Below, piece by piece: positions 40,553 to 49,561 of a stretch of 49,626 bases of DNA. Source of the DNA: Clostridiales bacterium (GTDB taxonomy: Bacteria; Bacillota; Clostridia; Oscillospirales; CAG-272); the NCBI GenBank assembly GCA_024693345.1, contig JAILLB010000102.1:1-49626 (forward strand), in the 5' to 3' direction. The position numbers were made by a program, and so were the translations under genes. Every line of letters begins with the position of its first letter. Within the stretch, counting starts at the first letter, position 1. The notes under the pieces are model-generated. The model saw only the letters and a list, made by a program, of their open reading frames with translations, had not been told where the DNA came from and did not search any database.

Positions 40553-42904
40553 ATTGCTTTCTCCTTTTGTTTCTGCTAATAATATTTTACCACTTTCACC
40601 GACCTTTATGCTATTATTTCTTTTTTTGTCTCTTTTTGGGTTGTGTATATTGAACAGATTGAGTCTCAGCGCATTCATGCATACGCAGAAACTCGAAAGA
40701 CTCATTGCAGCGGCTCCGTACATAGGATCCATTGTGAGTCCCGCCCATACGAATGCACCTGCAGCAATCGGAATAAGACATGTGTTGTATATGAGGGCCC
40801 AGAACAGGTTTTCAACTATGTTGACATATGTTTTTCTGCTAAGTCTTATGGCTGAAGAAACATCTGTCAATTTGTTTTTCATCAGAACAACATCAGCGGA
40901 ATCGATTGCTACGTCTGTTCCTGCACCTATTGCCATGCCGATGTCTGCCCTTGTGAGTGCAGGTGCGTCATTTATTCCGTCGCCGACCATACACACCTTT
41001 CCGTGTTTTTGCAGTTCGGAAATAATCTTTTCTTTTTCATTTGGCATGACAGATGCTACTATTTCATCAACACCAGCCTGTTCACCGATGGCCTTCGCGG
41101 TTTTTTCGTTGTCGCCTGTTATCATGACAACGTGGATGCCCATGTTTTTGAGTTCCTGAATTGCTTTTGGACTGTCTTCTTTTATTGTGTCTGCAACGGC
41201 TATTATCCCTATAAGACTTCCATCTGCAGCAAAGAACAATGGTGTTTTACCTTCGCTTGACAACTCTTCCGCTTTTTCAATTGAAGACTGTGGTACAACA
41301 GCAAATTTCTCAATGAATTTTCTGTTTCCCGCGTAGCATTTTTCACCATTGACAGTTGCTGTTATTCCGCTGCCCGAAAGTGAAGAGAATTCACTTGCCT
41401 CATACAGTTCAACTTTCTGTTCTTCTGCATATTTGGTAACTGCCTTGGCGAGAGGGTGCTCACTCTTCGTTTCCATTGCATATGCTGTTTTGAGAAGATC
41501 AAAAATTGTCTTGTCTTTTTCTGCAAACAAATCGGTAACTTTGGGCTGTCCGCTTGTTATTGTGCCGGTTTTATCCAGTGCTACAATCTGAACATTTCCT
41601 GTTTCCTGAAGTGCTTCTGCATTTTTAAACAGAATTCCGTTTTTGGCACCCATTCCGTTGCCGACCATGATTGCTACCGGCGTTGCAAGTCCGAGGGCAC
41701 ATGGACAACTGACGACCAGTATTGTAATTCCTCTTGCAAGGGAATAGCCTATTGTCTGTCCTATTATCATCCAGATGGTAAATGTTATGATTGAAAGAAG
41801 AATAACTACCGGAACAAAAACACCGGATATTCTATCTGCAAGTCTGGCAACCGGTGCTTTCGTTGCTGCCGCTTCACTCACCATCTTAATTATCTGGGCG
41901 AACGTTGTGTCTTCTCCGACTTTGGTGGCACTGCACTTCAAAAATCCCGACTGATTAAGGGTGGCAGAAGAGACCATGTTTCCAGCAACCTTGTCAACAG
42001 GGATGCTTTCTCCTGTCAGCGCAGATTCATCAATAGCACTTTCTCCTTCGATTACTGTTCCGTCAACCGGAATGTTTTCTCCGGGTCTGACGACAAAAAC
42101 ATCGCCTACTTTTACGTCATCTATCGGAATTGTTGTCTCTTTCCCATCACGAATGACATTTGCCGTCTTAGGGGCCAGTTTCATAAGGCTTTTTAAGGCG
42201 TTTGTCGTCTTGCCCTTGGAATATGACTCCAGAGTCTTTCCGACCGTTATGAGGGTCAAAATCATGGCAGATGATTCAAAATAGAATTCCATCATGAGAT
42301 TCATAACTCTTGTAGTATCCCCGTCTGCCTGTGCTCTTGTCATTATGAACAAAATGACGGTGCTGTATACAAAGGCTGCTGACGAGCCCAGTGCGATGAG
42401 AGTGTCCATGTTCGGAGATCTGTGGATCAGACTCTTGAATCCGCTTATAAAGAACTGTCTGTTGATGACCATTATCACAATAGTCAGAATCATTTCTACA
42501 AGTCCTATGGCTATGCAATTGTCATTGAAAAAAACGGGGAGAGGAAAACCGAACATTGAGTGTCCCATGGAAAAGTACATGAGAACAATCAGAAAGGCAA
42601 GGGAAGTGAACAGCCTTTTCTTGAGTTTCGGTGTTGTCTTGTCCTTCAGAGCTTCTTCCTCAGAAGATATTTTTTTCGAAAAAGATGATTCGTTCTTTTT
42701 GTCTTCAAATTTCAGCGATGCTCCGTATCCTGCGTTTTCCACCGCCTTTATTATCTCATCAGGTGATGCAGTTCCTTCGACTCCCATTGAATTGGTCAGA
42801 AGGCTGACACTGCAGTTGTCAACTCCCTTGACGCTTCTGACAGCTTTTTCGACCCTGGCTTGGCATGCCGCGCAACTCATTCCTGTTACTAAGTATTGTT
42901 CCAT
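40340..42904 (-). CDS. copA: Copper-exporting P-type ATPase with fused C-terminal chaperone domain
   Basis: An 854-residue membrane ATPase that exports Cu(I). The N-terminal heavy-metal domain has GMSCAACQARVEKA (about 8-21). The membrane core shows eight helices, the actuator motif ALTGES, the transport motif SCPCALGLATPVAIMVGNG (about 397-415), the phosphorylation motif DKTGTI, and GDGINDAPALT. These identify a Cu(I) P1B-1 pump. Unusually the C-terminus carries a second heavy-metal domain (about 785-854; GMMCPHCEATVKKAL). In many genomes this is a separate CopZ protein. The gene lies directly downstream of csoR (one-base gap) and is expected to be induced by copper through the operator at 43224. 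Confidence 0.96.
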   Translation of the reverse strand: MEQYLVTGMSCAACQARVEKAVRSVKGVDNCSVSLLTNSMGVEGTASPDEIIKAVENAGYGASLKFEDKKNESSFSKKISSEEEALKDKTTPKLKKRLFTSLAFLIVLMYFSMGHSMFGFPLPVFFNDNCIAIGLVEMILTIVIMVINRQFFISGFKSLIHRSPNMDTLIALGSSAAFVYSTVILFIMTRAQADGDTTRVMNLMMEFYFESSAMILTLITVGKTLESYSKGKTTNALKSLMKLAPKTANVIRDGKETTIPIDDVKVGDVFVVRPGENIPVDGTVIEGESAIDESALTGESIPVDKVAGNMVSSATLNQSGFLKCSATKVGEDTTFAQIIKMVSEAAATKAPVARLADRISGVFVPVVILLSIITFTIWMIIGQTIGYSLARGITILVVSCPCALGLATPVAIMVGNGMGAKNGILFKNAEALQETGNVQIVALDKTGTITSGQPKVTDLFAEKDKTIFDLLKTAYAMETKSEHPLAKAVTKYAEEQKVELYEASEFSSLSGSGITATVNGEKCYAGNRKFIEKFAVVPQSSIEKAEELSSEGKTPLFFAADGSLIGIIAVADTIKEDSPKAIQELKNMGIHVVMITGDNEKTAKAIGEQAGVDEIVASVMPNEKEKIISELQKHGKVCMVGDGINDAPALTRADIGMAIGAGTDVAIDSADVVLMKNKLTDVSSAIRLSRKTYVNIVENLFWALIYNTCLIPIAAGAFVWAGLTMDPMYGAAAMSLSSFCVCMNALRLNLFNIHNPKRDKKRNNSIKVGESGKILLAETKGESNMNVKTMEIKGMMCPHCEATVKKALEAVEGVASAQVSHVEGKAVVTLNSSVEDSTLKQAVEAKDFTVVSIS

Positions 42905-42905
42905 A

Positions 42906-43211
42906 TTATTTCATCACTTTCGCGAGAGTTGCGACGAGCTCTTCAAGTTTTTCATCGTTTCCATCCCTGATGTCATTGACCACGCAAGTCTTTATGTGGT
43001 CTGAGAGGAGAACTTTGGAAAAGCTGTTGAGCGCACAATTGGCCGCAGACACCTGCATTATAACATCGATGCAGTAGGCATCGGATTCAATCATGCCCTT
43101 TATTCCCCTTATCTGACCTTCTATTCTGCTGAGCCTGTTCATGAGGCTCTTTTTCTCTTCTTCTGTCCTGACTTTTGTTTTGTCGGAGCAGTGAATGCAT
43201 TTTTTGTCCAT
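42906..43211 (-). CDS. csoR: Copper-sensing repressor CsoR
   Basis: A 101-residue repressor that releases DNA when it binds Cu(I). Start ATG 43211 follows GAGGTGATGAA; the longer frame from 43283 would begin upstream of the operator. It has the helical DUF156 fold: RLSRIEGQIRGIKGMIESD. The copper ligands of the family (Cys-His-Cys) are present: Cys in AYCIDVIMQV, then His and Cys in SDHIKTCV. KKCIHC at the N-terminus adds further Cys residues. The gene is immediately upstream of copA and overlaps its promoter operator by design, giving a self-regulated csoR-copA operon. Confidence 0.93.
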   Translation of the reverse strand: MDKKCIHCSDKTKVRTEEEKKSLMNRLSRIEGQIRGIKGMIESDAYCIDVIMQVSAANCALNSFSKVLLSDHIKTCVVNDIRDGNDEKLEELVATLAKVMK

Positions 43212-43223
43212 TTCATCACCTCT

Positions 43224-43280
43224 ATACCCCCACGGGGTATTTATACAATGAATTTTAACCCATATAATATACATTGTCAA
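43224..43280 (-). promoter_or_regulatory. csoR-copA promoter with CsoR operator
   Basis: On the minus strand TTGACA (43280-43275) and TAAAAT (43257-43252) are spaced by 17 bases. Downstream lies ATACCCC-CAC-GGGGTAT (43224-43240), a perfect 7-3-7 palindrome with the TACCCC...GGGGTA core known for CsoR. It covers about +5 to +21, so bound CsoR should block transcription until copper is present. Confidence 0.88.
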
Positions 43281-43305
43281 CATTTTTTTCTAAGAGGAGC
43301 TTGCC

Positions 43306-44019
43306 ATGGGAGACACCGAAGAAAAAGTAGAAAAGAAGCAGAAAAAAGAAAAGAAACTGAAAAAGTGTAAAGAGGTAACCTACAACGAAGATCGAGGTTA
43401 CTATGAAAACAACGGGAAAATAGACAACCTCAATGAAGTAATAGATAACGTCAAGAAAGTGAAACACAAAACATCCACTTTCTGGGCAGATTTCAAGAGT
43501 TTCATTGCAAAAGGAAATATAATTGACCTTGCAATTGCTCTTGCCATAACAACTGCATTCAATGCACTGATCAGCTCAATTGTCAATTCCTTCATTATGC
43601 CGATTGCCGGTTTCCTTATAGGCAACCATGATCTCTCGGATATGAAATGGGTGCTGAGAGAAGCAGTGGAAGCAGATGAAACACTCGGAACAAAGGCTTT
43701 GAACGAAATAGCCATAACATACGGTCAATTCCTTCAGGCTCTTTTAAACTTCCTTGTCATCGCATTTACTTTGTATTTCTTTGTCAAAATTATCATGAAG
43801 CTTCAGAAGGCAGTTCACAAAAAGGAACTTGAGGAAGCTGAGGAAAAAGCCAAAGTTGAGGAAGAAAAGAAAAAAGCAGAAGAAAAAGCAGAGGAAGAGA
43901 GAAGAGAAAAAATCGCTCAGAAAAAAGAGGAAGAAAGAAAAGAACTCCTGGAAAATGTCAACAGACAAACAGAAGTTCTTGAAAAGATTGAGGAACTGCT
44001 CAAACAGAAGAATCAGTGA
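43306..44019 (+). CDS. mscL: Large-conductance mechanosensitive channel MscL with long charged extensions
   Basis: A 237-residue protein; typical MscL has about 130-150 residues. The channel core (about 65-175) has FKSFIAKGNIIDLAIALAIT (first helix), LISSIVNSFIMPIAGFLIG, and the second helix FLQALLNFLVIAFTLYFFVK. This opens under membrane tension to prevent bursting. The first 60 residues are Lys/Glu-rich (EKVEKKQKKEKKLKK). The last 65 residues are a highly charged coiled-coil-like run (EEAEEKAKVEEEKKKAEEKA). The extension could bundle the pentamer or bind partners. The start GGAGCTTGCCATG is convincing. Its end overlaps the convergent GH78-like gene by 20 bases. Confidence 0.88.
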   Translation: MGDTEEKVEKKQKKEKKLKKCKEVTYNEDRGYYENNGKIDNLNEVIDNVKKVKHKTSTFWADFKSFIAKGNIIDLAIALAITTAFNALISSIVNSFIMPIAGFLIGNHDLSDMKWVLREAVEADETLGTKALNEIAITYGQFLQALLNFLVIAFTLYFFVKIIMKLQKAVHKKELEEAEEKAKVEEEKKKAEEKAEEERREKIAQKKEEERKELLENVNRQTEVLEKIEELLKQKNQ

Positions 44020-46849
44020 TCTGACATTCTTTTGGGCATGTGTATTCAATTTTGTCTTTAGTTATCCTAACGGATATTTCACCATAAGGAGTCGGTACGG
44101 ATCCTTCGGCAAATTCAAGCCCGGACAGGTGCGGAATTAATGAAAATTCTTCAAATCCCGGTTTTGTCGGGTTAATGCCCAGAACGAATCTTTTAAAATA
44201 TGCGGCCGGGTAGGCAGACCAGGAGTGACAGTAGCTTCTTGAGTTTGATTCTCCCGGCTTATTGAATGTCTCGATTGTCGTTCTGATTCCGTCATCGAGC
44301 ATTGATCCATAGTCACGTTTTATGGAATCGAGAATGAGGTCAAATCTGCCCTCGTCAGCCAGCAATTGGTATGCATTGTGCAGAAAGAACGGAGAACCAA
44401 TGTGGACATAACCATTAGGCGCTATGTCAGGGCCATATTCTCCCTTGACATTGTTGGCAGGTGTCCCTGCAACGTATGTGCCGGAAGACAGGTTGTCAAT
44501 TGCAAATCTTGATGTGGCTTTTTTCCTGTCTCCTTCTGCTATACCAAATATGCAGGCATAAGTGTTCGTCTGGACACTTATTTTTTTGTATTTCAAATAG
44601 TCTGAATAAGATTCCGGTTCACGCCCTATTTTCTTGAAATAGTCAGAATAAATCCTGTATCCGTACTCGTCTCTGACCATGTCGGTATATGCTTTTGCTT
44701 CTTCATCCCAGCAGTACTTGTTGACAGCGTCTTTAATCCTCTTGGAAAGAACGGAATAATGCTCAGAGAGTTCGGTTTTTCCCAGATCACATTCCACTTT
44801 TGCATATATGTCGAGTATATGTTTAAGAATCATGCTGTTTGCAGAAACTTCACCGCACTGGAGAAGGTCATTGTCTGCCCATTCTATCAGGTTCCATGCT
44901 CCGTCGATTGACAGCAGGTCTCTGGATGAAAGCTGAATCTCGCTTCTCCTCAGAGATTCTTCAATTGCTGGCAGTATGTCAATTAAGAACTGTCTGTCAC
45001 CTCTATACATGTAGTGGTCATATACAGAATTCATCCACATATAACTCCAAATCGGGATTGTTCCTTCGGGATATGTCGGAAAACATGCACATGGCAAATT
45101 TTTACGATTTACGTACCTTGGATTGTTTGTCCTGTACACCTTTTGAAGGCCGTCTTCGATGGATTCAGAAATGAGTCTGTGGTAGCTCTTGCTCATTTCA
45201 TACTCGCCGAAACAATTCAAGTTTATCTGCGATGTAATGTAAGCATCACCTGTCCATGGATTCTGCTCATAAGCAGGGCAGTCAATATATGTATCAAGTG
45301 TACAGCATTCTGCCGAATGTTCGCACATTCTGAATATTTCATTCATGATTTCATCAGAGCATGAAAATCCGTATTCTGTGCTTATGGGGTAGGACATGTC
45401 AATTGAAGAAAGAGAATTGACGAACACTTTTTCTTTGCATGGCTCAAGTGTCATCAGAACATATCTGAAACCTCTTCTGACATGGCTGTAATAGCTCTGA
45501 CGCCCGCCTTTTGATGTATATGTCAATGTCATGCGAGGAGACATAAGGGAGGCGCCGTCGTTTTTTATGGACTCAAAGAAATCAAACCTGATGTTGTATC
45601 CGCAAGGCAGTGTTGCATCAAACGAGAAACTGCCGATCTGTTCATTATCCCAGTCAAACAGGTATACAAGTAAATCGTCATGCGGGTTTATCGTCAAAGG
45701 GTAGTAAATATCCGGATGACTCAGCCTTTTGATATTTTTGTTGTCGAGACAAAAATCTTTAAAATCTACAATTCCTTTTGATGTGCTGAATAATCCTGTC
45801 TTTAAAACTGAGTGGAATGACGGTTCTTTTTCCGACACTTCATAAGTTTTTGATTCTGTGGTTTTGCCAAGAGAAAGCATTACAGGAACGTCATCTTTTT
45901 CAACCGGTTTTTTGAGGTCATTCCAAGGGAAAAACGGTCTGGGTAAAGGATTGGCAGGCTTTTCAACGAAAGACCAGCTCAAGCTATTGTCGTATCCAAA
46001 TAGACAGATGTCGGGACATGTTCCGAAAACACAAATATAAGAACCATCTGCGACAAGAATTTCTCCGTCTGATACAGTTGTGCCTTTGTAATATGCCTCT
46101 TTAACTCCTGAAATGAATTTGACAGTTACATTTTTCGATCCTGTTTTATCCAATCTGGCAAAATAGTATCCTGTGTTTGAAGGAGAGCCGTCCGGGCAGA
46201 GCAGTTTGTGGTATCCTTTGACTGACTCGAAAGAGCCATGGTTCAATTTGGTCTTGGGACAATTTTCATTGTCTTTCAGCAGTTTAATGTCCGATTTATG
46301 GATTTTTTCCACCGGAGTACGGATAAGTGATGAACCGATGACACTTGCATTCTCGTCAGCATAGTTATCTATGTCCTGTTCAAGTCGTGCATCATATATT
46401 TCTTCGCCAGATCCGCCTTCAACAAGATAAGGTGAACCCGGTTTGAGAGGGGAATAGACGCCGGAGAGAACATTTTCATCAGAAACAAGAACTATAGAGC
46501 CGTTTGAAGAGATTTCAAATGCAACTCCGTCTCTGGATGGTTCTCCTGTACTGCAGTAGAGTATAGATATTGTGTTGATTCCGGTTTTGACTAAATCAGT
46601 AATGTCTATTGTCTTAAATGCAGGGTCGAAAATATATGATCTCTCGCAAATTCTGAACGCATAATTGCCGTTCAAATACACTGCGACATATTCAAATGGG
46701 CAGATTGCGAGAACTGTTTTTCCGTCTTTGACGCAAAATTCGGACGTCAAAGTGTACCATTGTCTCCTATGAGGGTTACCATGGAAAACAAAACGTGTTT
46801 TGCAGTTGAATTTGTATTCTCCTGCGACTAATCTCTGTGTTCTGCTCAT
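44000..46849 (-). CDS. GH78-like alpha-L-rhamnosidase
   Basis: A 949-residue cytoplasmic protein. Start ATG 46849 follows AGGAGCTACTT; the longer frame from 46882 has no signal peptide either. The N-terminal half consists of beta domains as in bacterial alpha-L-rhamnosidases (WYTLTSEF, NGNYAFRICERSY). The (alpha/alpha)6 barrel follows, with DTYIDCPAYEQNPWTGDAYI (about 516-535), equivalent to the GH78 DCP...WTGDA, and GAWNLIEWADNDL (about 639-651). The C-terminal beta domain ends EFSLIPHLSGLEFAEGSVP. Rhamnosidases release terminal rhamnose from plant or microbial glycans. The usual DCPxRxE is DCPAYEQ here, so the substrate may differ. It is monocistronic. Confidence 0.82.
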   Translation of the reverse strand: MSRTQRLVAGEYKFNCKTRFVFHGNPHRRQWYTLTSEFCVKDGKTVLAICPFEYVAVYLNGNYAFRICERSYIFDPAFKTIDITDLVKTGINTISILYCSTGEPSRDGVAFEISSNGSIVLVSDENVLSGVYSPLKPGSPYLVEGGSGEEIYDARLEQDIDNYADENASVIGSSLIRTPVEKIHKSDIKLLKDNENCPKTKLNHGSFESVKGYHKLLCPDGSPSNTGYYFARLDKTGSKNVTVKFISGVKEAYYKGTTVSDGEILVADGSYICVFGTCPDICLFGYDNSLSWSFVEKPANPLPRPFFPWNDLKKPVEKDDVPVMLSLGKTTESKTYEVSEKEPSFHSVLKTGLFSTSKGIVDFKDFCLDNKNIKRLSHPDIYYPLTINPHDDLLVYLFDWDNEQIGSFSFDATLPCGYNIRFDFFESIKNDGASLMSPRMTLTYTSKGGRQSYYSHVRRGFRYVLMTLEPCKEKVFVNSLSSIDMSYPISTEYGFSCSDEIMNEIFRMCEHSAECCTLDTYIDCPAYEQNPWTGDAYITSQINLNCFGEYEMSKSYHRLISESIEDGLQKVYRTNNPRYVNRKNLPCACFPTYPEGTIPIWSYMWMNSVYDHYMYRGDRQFLIDILPAIEESLRRSEIQLSSRDLLSIDGAWNLIEWADNDLLQCGEVSANSMILKHILDIYAKVECDLGKTELSEHYSVLSKRIKDAVNKYCWDEEAKAYTDMVRDEYGYRIYSDYFKKIGREPESYSDYLKYKKISVQTNTYACIFGIAEGDRKKATSRFAIDNLSSGTYVAGTPANNVKGEYGPDIAPNGYVHIGSPFFLHNAYQLLADEGRFDLILDSIKRDYGSMLDDGIRTTIETFNKPGESNSRSYCHSWSAYPAAYFKRFVLGINPTKPGFEEFSLIPHLSGLEFAEGSVPTPYGEISVRITKDKIEYTCPKECQITDSSV

Positions 46850-46961
46850 AAGTAGCTCCTGTTCTGGTTGTTCATACGTCAATTATAGATGGAAAAGTAT
46901 TATTTTTCAATTGTAAACGAACCGGAATGTTGCATAGTTTAAACGATGAAAACCAAAAAAC

Positions 46962-46991
46962 TTGTAAAGAGTGCATACAAGAATGTATAAT
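46962..46991 (+). promoter_or_regulatory. Promoter of the beta-propeller gene
   Basis: TTGTAA (46962-46967) and TATAAT (46986-46991) are spaced by 18 bases. Two small hairpins (CCTTA...TAAGG and GACGA...TCGTC) occupy the leader before the ribosome binding site. Confidence 0.65.
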
Positions 46992-47053
46992 ATATATATC
47001 CTTACGGTTAAGGTGAGACGACATTTGCTCGTCATACGGAAGATAGGAGAGAT

Positions 47054-48007
47054 ATGCTGAACGATTATTTTAATGAAATCAGAACGAAAAAAATAACACA
47101 GTTTCCGAAGATCGAAAAGAAGGGAACCATTTCAGCCAGCTTTGTTGAATCAACTCCCGTAGTATGGAAGGGCAGACTGCTCAGATTTGAATGGGTGCAC
47201 AGAAATGCCTGGGATCAGACGAAGAATATGCTTGAAGAAAACCAGGGCTATTTCCACTTTGCGGACATGGAGACAAATGAGGCATCTGAACCATTTGCAT
47301 ACGGCTATTCTTTTGGATGTGCTCATGTCGAAAATGACAAGATGTATGCATTCGGTACCAGAGGAGTACTGGCGGGCCATGCAATTGACACTTTTGTATC
47401 GGACGATTTGAAAACATGGAAAAAGATTGGTGAACTTGAAATACCGGAAGAGTTTACAGTATACAATACATCGGTGTGCAAAGGCCCGGACAAGTATGTC
47501 ATGGCTATTGAAATGGGAGGAAAAAGCCCGTTGATAGGCACCGTATTTACATGTTTTTTTGCAGTGTCTGATGATTTGGCCAACTGGGAGTTGCTGCCGA
47601 TGGATAAATACGAGCACTCAAAAGAAAGGTACACCGCTTGTCCGGTATTGAGGTATGTGGACGGATTCTATTACATGATCTATCTTGAAAGAATGCCTCT
47701 TCACAGATACGTTCCGTACATAGTCAGGACAAAAGATTTTGCACTCTTTGAACTTGGCATAAAGAATCCTGTTATGTGGTTTGATGACAATGACAGAAAG
47801 ATCTACAAAAAAGAGTGGATGAGTGAAAAAGAGATTGAACTTACGAAAAATTCTGTTAATATAAACAACAGTGACCTAGATGTTTGTGAATTCAACGGCA
47901 AAACCGTTATAATGTACAGCTGGGGAAATCAGGCTACACAGGAATTTCTTGCGGTAGCAGAATACGAAGGAACACTTAAAGAGTTTTTTGAATCATTTTT
48001 CAATTAA
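47054..48007 (+). CDS. Beta-propeller glycosidase-like protein
   Basis: A 317-residue cytoplasmic protein. Repeated blade strands are visible: VVWKGRLLRFEWVHRNAWD, GYSFGCAHVENDKMYAFGT, DTFVSDDLKTWKKIG, FFAVSDDLANWELLP, LRYVDGFYYMIYLERM and VIMYSWGNQ. Phrases like SDDLKTWKK are typical of GH43, GH32 and GH130 propellers. Candidate acidic residues are scattered, and I cannot assign catalytic positions or a family. ATG 47054 follows AGGAG. It is followed after 30 bases by a glycosyltransferase; their shared transcript is plausible but not shown. Confidence 0.62.
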   Translation: MLNDYFNEIRTKKITQFPKIEKKGTISASFVESTPVVWKGRLLRFEWVHRNAWDQTKNMLEENQGYFHFADMETNEASEPFAYGYSFGCAHVENDKMYAFGTRGVLAGHAIDTFVSDDLKTWKKIGELEIPEEFTVYNTSVCKGPDKYVMAIEMGGKSPLIGTVFTCFFAVSDDLANWELLPMDKYEHSKERYTACPVLRYVDGFYYMIYLERMPLHRYVPYIVRTKDFALFELGIKNPVMWFDDNDRKIYKKEWMSEKEIELTKNSVNINNSDLDVCEFNGKTVIMYSWGNQATQEFLAVAEYEGTLKEFFESFFN

Positions 48008-48037
48008 GCAATCATTCGACATGGGAGAAATATTTAT

Positions 48038-49342
48038 ATGCAACCATTGCAAATAATCAACCTGGTCTTCACGATCATTTTCTTTGTGTGCTATGCATAC
48101 CAGTTGTTTTATATTCCCGTTTCTTGGTTTATGGCCAAAAAGAAAAAGGCTCCGCCTGCACCTCAGGATAAGAAATATGCTGTTTTAGTATGTGCCAGAA
48201 ACGAAGAAAAAGTTATCGGAGATTTAATCGATAGTCTTCATACTCAAACATATGACGTATCAAAACTTACAATCATTGTGATGGCAGACAACTGCAGTGA
48301 CCATACGGCAGATATTGCCAAAGATATGGGAGCAATTGTTTATACAAGGTCAAACCAGAAAGAAATCGGTAAAGGCTACGCCATGACCGAATTGATGAAG
48401 CACATCAAAGAAGACTTTCCGAAAGGATTCGACGGATATTTTGTTTTCGATGCGGATAATGTGCTGAAATCTGACTATATCGAGCAGATGAACAACGCAT
48501 TTGCTCTCGGATATGATGTGGTCACCAGTTACAGAAACAGTAAAAACTACGGCGACAATATGATAAGTGCCGGTTCCGGATTGTGGTTTTTAAGAGAGAG
48601 CCGTTATCTCAATCACCCGCGTTATCTGCTGAACATAAGCTGTGCCGTTTCGGGTACCGGATATCTCATGAGCCAGAAAAAAGTCGATGAAATCGGAGGA
48701 TGGCCGTATCATCTGCTAATAGAAGATGTGGAATTTTCGGTAAACTGTATGACCAAAGGTGAAAAGATAGGGTATTGTGCGGATGCTGAATACTTTGATG
48801 AGCAGCCTACAAAATTCGGCCAATCATTCAGACAGAGACTGCGCTGGGCACGCGGATATCTTCAGATATTAAGGCATTACGGAGGAAAACTGATAAAAGG
48901 TGCATTCAAAGGCAATTTTGCATGTGCAGATACCTTTTTAAACTGCTCACCTATAATGATTCTGTCTATCTTGAGTTTTCTGATTAACATCATAATACCG
49001 ATTATTGTAGCGGTGCAGGGTGACAACGTCTGGATAGCCCTCGAATCATTTGCGCTCCTTCTTGTAAATATGTTATCGTCAATTTTTTTGATCGGCCTGA
49101 TAACGACAATTTCAGAGTGGAAGAAAATAAGGACTACTGTTTTCAAGAAAATCTGGTATACCATAACGTTCCCATTTTTCATAGCTACGTATTTTCCGAT
49201 TGTCATTGTTGCTCTTTTCCACAAACCGCAGTGGAAACAAATTGAACACAATGTAACAGTTGATGATTTGCGCAAAAAAGAGAAGAAAAATGAACTTCAT
49301 GACATAACACACGACAATAAACCATTTGAAGGAAAACAATAG
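48038..49342 (+). CDS. Processive GT2 glycosyltransferase, membrane-bound
   Basis: A 434-residue membrane enzyme. An N-terminal helix (about 6-27) precedes the GT2 domain: CARNEEKVIGDLIDSLHTQT (about 51-70), MADNCSDHT, the DAD metal site in FVFDADN (about 142-148), IEDVEFS (about 233-239) with the catalytic acid, and QRLRWARGYLQ (about 265-275), the acceptor-binding QxxRW-type motif. Three hydrophobic segments follow at about 305-395. The pattern fits cellulose synthase or hyaluronan/poly-GlcNAc synthase relatives, so a surface polysaccharide is its likely product. The charged C-terminal tail is KKEKKNELHDIT. A hairpin terminator follows. Confidence 0.85.
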   Translation: MQPLQIINLVFTIIFFVCYAYQLFYIPVSWFMAKKKKAPPAPQDKKYAVLVCARNEEKVIGDLIDSLHTQTYDVSKLTIIVMADNCSDHTADIAKDMGAIVYTRSNQKEIGKGYAMTELMKHIKEDFPKGFDGYFVFDADNVLKSDYIEQMNNAFALGYDVVTSYRNSKNYGDNMISAGSGLWFLRESRYLNHPRYLLNISCAVSGTGYLMSQKKVDEIGGWPYHLLIEDVEFSVNCMTKGEKIGYCADAEYFDEQPTKFGQSFRQRLRWARGYLQILRHYGGKLIKGAFKGNFACADTFLNCSPIMILSILSFLINIIIPIIVAVQGDNVWIALESFALLLVNMLSSIFLIGLITTISEWKKIRTTVFKKIWYTITFPFFIATYFPIVIVALFHKPQWKQIEHNVTVDDLRKKEKKNELHDITHDNKPFEGKQ

Positions 49343-49350
49343 TTTTCCCA

Positions 49351-49400
49351 GCGGCGCACTCTCGTGAATTCATTCATGAGTTAGCCGCACCTTTATTTTT
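49351..49400 (+). terminator. Terminator after the GT2 gene
   Basis: GCGGC (49351-49355) pairs with GCCGC (49384-49388). Inside, ACTC...GAGT and TGA...TCA pairs extend the stem. ACCTTTATTTTTT follows. Confidence 0.72.
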
Positions 49401-49428
49401 TCATTTTTTCAATCTTTTTAATCACCAA

Positions 49429-49530
49429 CGTCGCATTTATGCGACGAATATTGTATAATATATGTGTAAGGTAATAAACTTCCATGTGCTACGCTTGTCA
49501 ACAAATGTTGCATAAGAATCATATGGAAGT
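49429..49530 (+). mobile_element. Left-end-like structured leader of a TnpB element
   Basis: A perfect hairpin CGTCGCA-TTTA-TGCGACG (49429-49446) is followed by TATAAT (49454-49459). Then ACTTCCAT (49478-49485) pairs with ATGGAAGT (49523-49530) around a 37-base loop that contains CAAC-AAAT-GTTG. Subterminal hairpins are the recognition sites of IS200/IS605 elements. The TTTA loop of the first hairpin also appears in the 3' hairpin of the other element at 27384. No target duplication is expected for this group. Confidence 0.45.
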
Positions 49531-49561
49531 ATTTTTACAACTACTGGAAGGAGCGAGCGAC

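Noticed and set aside
43744..44049. Phe-rich 101-residue frame opposite mscL
   Set aside because: It is the antisense of the Lys/Glu-rich MscL tail; no start signals or domain.
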